NCBI RefSeq assembly: GCF_900142215.1
Contig: NZ_FRAC01000054.1
Span: 1 to 17,253, forward strand
Direction: 5' to 3'
Source: Anaerocolumna jejuensis DSM 15929
GTDB lineage: Bacteria; Bacillota; Clostridia; Lachnospirales; Lachnospiraceae
Length of the DNA: 17,253 nucleotides
Shown here: positions 14,932 to 17,253 of the stretch, piece after piece
Layout of the letters: every line of letters begins with the position of its first letter
How positions within the stretch are numbered: position 1 is the first letter of the stretch
Made by a program: the position numbers and the translations under genes
Notes under the pieces: generated by a model
What the model saw: only the letters and a program-made list of their open reading frames with translations
Database searches by the model: none
Told to the model about the DNA's origin: nothing

Positions 14932-15885
14932 AATTATTCTCCTTTTATTTTGTTTACTTGCAAAACCCGCGGTACCGGGAACCAGATGGATTTCGTTCAT
15001 TTTTTTCATAATGCTCAATATGGTTAAGCCATATTTTTTATATTCCTCTTCTATCAGAACCCGGAGTACGGAAGCATCGCAGGAAATCTCACAATCCTGT
15101 TTCATCTTATGCATGGAATACCATATGATCGGATTGAACCAGTAAAGCCCCTGAAGGAATATCCCTATCAGATTCATAGCCAAATCCTTTCTTTTTATAT
15201 GGGCCAATTCATGCAGCAGGATAAAATTCAGCTCTTCCTCTGACAGATGTTGAAGCATTTCTCTGGGAATGAGAATTCTTGGACGCAGGATGCCCCAAAC
15301 CATAGGTGATGTTAGCCGGTCATTATAGATAACAGTAACCTTCCGGGTGATATGGAGCCTTTCCTTGCAGTGGTTCAAGGCATTTATAACTTCCCTGTCG
15401 CTGCAGGGAATGCACTTATTCAATTTAATCAAAAATGCAGTGTTAACCAATATAATATAGAGATAGATAGTAATAGTTCCGGCCAGCCACAGAGAGGCTA
15501 TGGTATTAATATTAAAACTACTGTGCTTTGGGCTGTTTGTCTGAAGGCTGTTACCGGCGGTTAAACCGGGGGCTCCGGCAGGGGTACCGGTATTGTTATG
15601 AGGCAAAGCCGTGTCAGCCTTTCCAGCCGGTGATATATGCTGTTGCTGCTGGCTTACAGTCTTTTCATAGGCAGGCATGAAGTGAAAGAGGCTGTAAGGA
15701 CTTTCTATGGTAAAAGGTATTAAAAGTCTGAAAATCAATAAAAGCCAAATATAATATTGAAGCCCGGCACTGAGCTTATCCTTTAGTATTCCTTTTAACA
15801 GAAGAATTCCAATTGCCGGGATACTTCCCATTAAAGACAGTAAAAAAACATGTTCAAATAGGTTTGTAATAGGAATAAAGATCAC
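14245..15885 (-). CDS. blaR1: BlaR1/MecR1-like M56 zinc metallopeptidase sensor with unusual C-terminal domain
   Basis: This 546-residue membrane protein follows the blaI-like gene by 9 bases. It starts with GTG, and its ribosome site (AAGGAAGG) overlaps the blaI stop codon, which suggests translational coupling. N-terminal transmembrane helices lie at ~8-30 and ~43-60. A Ser/Pro/Gln-rich extracytoplasmic stretch spans ~72-122 and further helices lie at ~128-153 and ~238-257. The zinc site is HELAH (225-229), with E266 in QDCEISCD as probable third ligand. After KRRIIMI (314-320) comes a last helix (~328-343) ending in a lipobox-like LTGC (C344), an Asn/Thr/Asp low-complexity linker (~350-420), then a ~125-residue domain, possibly DUF4309-like. 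The penicillin-binding sensor domain of true BlaR1 is absent. Family members sense a signal and trigger cleavage of BlaI. Signal unknown. Confidence 0.88.
   Translation of the reverse strand: MIFIPITNLFEHVFLLSLMGSIPAIGILLLKGILKDKLSAGLQYYIWLLLIFRLLIPFTIESPYSLFHFMPAYEKTVSQQQQHISPAGKADTALPHNNTGTPAGAPGLTAGNSLQTNSPKHSSFNINTIASLWLAGTITIYLYIILVNTAFLIKLNKCIPCSDREVINALNHCKERLHITRKVTVIYNDRLTSPMVWGILRPRILIPREMLQHLSEEELNFILLHELAHIKRKDLAMNLIGIFLQGLYWFNPIIWYSMHKMKQDCEISCDASVLRVLIEEEYKKYGLTILSIMKKMNEIHLVPGTAGFASKQNKRRIIMITKYKKTSVKWAVLTLLCLALLTGCASLTGSNKNTAANNTNKSAGNSTNGNSTAGNNTNNSQGTKDQDTKNQDAKDQDTKTPDAADNKKNGEAAPDATATPISEAVSFQQYFDMLGSSKEDLIKNLKEEPATIDEGGLEFKNNGLRVWLDTANDASTVSQIFTDRTDIDFNGAIIGDKIDSFKNALGEPVSDKNGDMHFKYQKGFISVNYDTKTKVTVAVYLLSKDF
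14677..14736 (-). repeat. 15-base tandem repeat coding a pentapeptide in the BlaR1 linker
   Basis: Residues 384-403 read as four 5-residue units of the type K-[D/N/T]-[Q/P]-D-[T/A] (KDQDT, KNQDA, KDQDT, KTPDA). In DNA the two halves form ~30-base near-identical copies around the shared string GTATCCTGGTC. Slippage here would change linker length in steps of five residues. Confidence 0.7.
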
Positions 15886-15894
15886 CCGCCTTCC

Positions 15895-16272
15895 TTATTT
15901 CAGCTTTTCATCCAGTAGTTTTTTCAGTTCTTCCATTTCCGTTGCTGACATCTTTTCGTCATGGATGAAATTTGCTACCAGATTGTATATGGAGCCTTCG
16001 TATATTTTCTGAACGAACGAACCGGTTTCCTCCTGAACGCATTCTTCCTTGGTTACAAGGGGAAAGAATTTATGCTGTCCGGAATTCTTATCAACACCAA
16101 GAGCACCTTTCTTAACCAGTCGGGCAATCAGGGAGTGAACGGTTTTTGGGCTCCAGTTGGTTTCCATACTTAAAGCATCTATTATCTTTGTGGTCGTTTG
16201 AGGGGATTCTTTCCACAACTCCTTCATAATCAACCACTCTGCATCGGATATTCTACAATTCATATCCTTCAA
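15895..16272 (-). CDS. blaI: BlaI/MecI/CopY family transcriptional repressor
   Basis: The protein has 125 residues, the normal length. The start is taken as TTG at 16272, since AGGAAGGAGG ends 7 bases upstream of it and is 16 from the next ATG (16263); the product then begins MKDMNCRISDAEWLIMKELW, matching family N-termini. The winged helix-turn-helix occupies ~8-75 (TTTKIIDALSMETNWSPKTVHSLIARLVKKG). The C-terminal half mediates dimerisation (residues ~85-125). BlaI dimers bind TACA-N2-TGTA sites and are inactivated by proteolysis when the BlaR1 partner is activated. It is first in an operon with the blaR1-like gene and almost certainly represses itself through two upstream operators. No beta-lactamase or other target gene is in the window. 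Confidence 0.93.
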   Translation of the reverse strand: MKDMNCRISDAEWLIMKELWKESPQTTTKIIDALSMETNWSPKTVHSLIARLVKKGALGVDKNSGQHKFFPLVTKEECVQEETGSFVQKIYEGSIYNLVANFIHDEKMSATEMEELKKLLDEKLK

Positions 16273-16287
16273 ACTAAAACCTCCTTC

Positions 16288-16337
16288 CTACATATGTAGT
16301 CTATCAACAGATTACACTTGTAGGAAGCTTTTGTCAA
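16288..16337 (-). promoter_or_regulatory. blaI-blaR1 promoter with two BlaI operators
   Basis: On the minus strand the -35 is TTGACA (16337-16332) and, 17 bases on, the -10 is TAATCT (16314-16309). Operator 1 is the perfect palindrome CTACATATGTAG (16288-16299), downstream of the predicted start (~16302). Operator 2 is TACA-CT-TGTA (16313-16322), between -35 and -10 and overlapping the -10. Centres are 24 bases apart. Both match the known BlaI/MecI consensus TACA-N2-TGTA. Confidence 0.88.
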
Positions 16338-16343
16338 GTAAAA

Positions 16344-16360
16344 TATGAAATAATTTCATA
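16344..16360. repeat. Perfect palindrome upstream of the blaI promoter
   Basis: TATGAAAT-A-ATTTCATA, 17 bases, is centred about 50 bases upstream of the predicted blaI transcription start. It does not match the BlaI consensus and could be a separate operator or an AT-rich chance palindrome. Confidence 0.5.
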
Positions 16361-16494
16361 GGATTACAAAATAAGGGAGTGGCCAGGGGTATATAAATCC
16401 GTTTTAATGTTTGGCTGCATTTAAGTCCAGATGGGTATAATTAAGGGAGTAATCTTATTTCATTTAATTAATTTGGAAAAATTACTGAAAACGG

Positions 16495-16523
16495 TTGACA
16501 TTTATAAGAAGGGGTGTTATCCT
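16495..16523 (+). promoter_or_regulatory. rRNA promoter P1
   Basis: TTGACA (16495-16500), a 17-base spacer ending in TGT, and TATCCT (16518-16523). A perfect hairpin TGCGTTA-cggaca-TAACGCA (16531-16550) begins at about the predicted +1. Confidence 0.75.
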
Positions 16524-16560
16524 ATGTATCTGCGTTACGGACATAACGCAAAATAATCAG

Positions 16561-16579
16561 AAAATAATGTAAATTATTT
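16561..16579 (+). promoter_or_regulatory. UP-like AT-rich palindrome ahead of rRNA P2, identical to 12223-12241
   Basis: AAATAAT-GTAA-ATTATTT (16562-16579) lies from about -57 to -40 relative to the P2 start, the place of an UP element that binds the RNA polymerase alpha subunit C-terminal domain. Exactly the same 19 bases occur at 12223-12241. Confidence 0.6.
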
Positions 16580-16583
16580 ATGG

Positions 16584-16612
16584 TTGACACACAATAACAA
16601 ATGTGTTAGTAT
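16584..16612 (+). promoter_or_regulatory. rRNA promoter P2
   Basis: TTGACA (16584-16589), a 17-base spacer ending in TGT, and TAGTAT (16607-16612). A hairpin TCTCTT-GAAA-AAGAGA with a GNRA loop (16621-16636) lies at the predicted 5' end of the transcript. Confidence 0.75.
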
Positions 16613-16692
16613 AAATAGGCTCTCTTGAAAAAGAGACAAGACAACAGATTTATTTTTACTAAGTAATATGGTTAATGCTATTTTGAGTTTTG

Positions 16693-16739
16693 ATGTAAAT
16701 TATATTAAATCGAAAAACAAATTTGATAATTATTTACAT
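16693..16739. repeat. ATGTAAAT inverted repeat between P2 and P3
   Basis: ATGTAAAT (16693-16700) and its reverse complement ATTTACAT (16732-16739) are 31 bases apart. The same octamer is inside the element at 12223-12241 and 16561-16579. The second arm ends ~50 bases before the P3 -35. Confidence 0.5.
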
Positions 16740-16789
16740 GCTACATACAAAATCAAAAATTAACTGATAAAAAAACTTTAAAAAAACTG

Positions 16790-16818
16790 TTGACAAACAA
16801 CTTGCTCTGTGTTATAGT
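16790..16818 (+). promoter_or_regulatory. rRNA promoter P3 (proximal)
   Basis: TTGACA (16790-16795), a 17-base spacer ending in TGT, and TATAGT (16813-16818), with A-rich DNA upstream. It is the strongest match of the three. The predicted start is ~16825, about 370 bases before 16S. Confidence 0.85.
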
Positions 16819-16824
16819 AATAAA

Positions 16825-17192
16825 GCACCGACGAGCTGAAGAAAATGAAAACAAAGTAAGCAGGCAAAACTGCTGAAAAGTCCATTGAATGAAGTTTGAA
16901 GAGCAGAAAATGAACCTTGATAACTGAACAGTGAAACAACCCTGAAATTTTCTTTAAAATTTCATTTAAGGATTTAAGAAATCATGACTTTGTTCCTATT
17001 ACATAAGAACGAAAATTGACAGTAAGAAATCTTTAATAAAAGAACAGTATCAGAAATGATACAACCTTAAAACAGTAAAAGTATGTGGGCAACACCACAG
17101 ACTACGGAAATTAACTTGTTGAAGTTTTGATTTATTCATAAATTATAAGCTTCTAAATAGCCAATGTTAATTCTGAAAATGATTAAACTTTA
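16825..17192 (+). ncRNA. rRNA operon leader
   Basis: This is non-coding transcribed spacer. It holds hairpins AGCAG/CTGCT (16859-16874), a 9-bp stem TGAAATTTT with loop CTTT (16943-16964), GTTC/GAAC (16992-17010), GTATCA-GAAA-TGATAC with a GNRA loop (17047-17062) and TGTGG/CCACA (17084-17099). CCTTGATAACTGAACAG (around 16915) resembles the CTTGAAAACTGAA element common in Firmicute rRNA leaders and spacers (boxA/antitermination region). Processing of the 16S 5' end presumably needs pairing with sequence downstream of the window. Confidence 0.7.

Positions 17193-17253
<61 letters not shown>

Noticed and set aside
14759..15145. Plus-strand frame of 128 codons inside blaR1
   Set aside because: It is the complement of the low-complexity linker and helix of blaR1, giving a hydrophobic-looking artefact without its own start signals.
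16436..16441. TATAAT as a fourth, most distal rRNA promoter
   Set aside because: No acceptable -35 at 16-18 bases and no TG extension, unlike P1-P3.

Overview
The window is chromosomal DNA from an anaerobic low-GC Firmicute, most likely a Lachnospiraceae (Clostridium cluster XIVa) bacterium. The best evidence is the first ~60 bases of a 16S rRNA gene at the right edge, which match the clostridial 5' end. Gene content fits: an oxygen-consuming NADH oxidase, a sodium-pump decarboxylase beta subunit, a DUF4474-like protein and a BlaI/BlaR1 pair. Ribosome binding sites are strong AGGAGG types and intrinsic terminators are frequent. No insertion sequence, integrase, phage gene, CRISPR array or tRNA was seen, so this looks like ordinary chromosome next to an rRNA operon.

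Layout, left to right. Bases 1-113 form a long imperfect inverted repeat. Next come a Mn-type cation diffusion facilitator (408-1583, +) and a secreted CAP/SCP-domain protein with an FN3-like module (1711-2724, +) ending in a strong terminator. A divergent pair follows: a 4Fe-4S ferredoxin-type protein (2877-3611, -), whose promoter carries a CRP/FNR-style palindrome, and a D-2-hydroxyacid dehydrogenase (3812-4768, +). The dehydrogenase converges, with one base between stop codons, on a dCache methyl-accepting chemotaxis protein (4770-6998, -). A two-gene minus-strand unit (DUF4474-like protein, then a metallophosphoesterase) lies at 9097-7152 and is divergent from a water-forming-type NADH oxidase (9289-10623, +). 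A minus-strand pair, an oadB-like sodium pump gene and a 53-residue OadG-like gene, converges on the oxidase across a shared bidirectional terminator.

From 12404 a consensus extended -10 promoter drives a ~115-nt hairpin-rich leader and a 493-residue protein with a HEAT-like N-terminus and a RlmL/Trm11-like methyltransferase domain (12554-14035, +). This gene converges on a blaI-blaR1 operon (16272-14245, -) that uses TTG and GTG starts and has two BlaI operators in its promoter. The right end is the rRNA promoter region: three TTGACA-N17 extended -10 promoters, an AT-rich UP-like palindrome, a hairpin-rich leader and the 16S start.

The genes do not make one pathway. Several are stress or environment sensors (metal efflux, redox/oxygen handling, chemotaxis, cell-wall antibiotic sensing). 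Points worth a second look are the structured methyltransferase leader and the sequence elements it shares with the rRNA promoters, the atypical NMPR motif IV of the methyltransferase, a possible internal lipoprotein start inside blaR1, and the class II activator-type site upstream of the ferredoxin gene.
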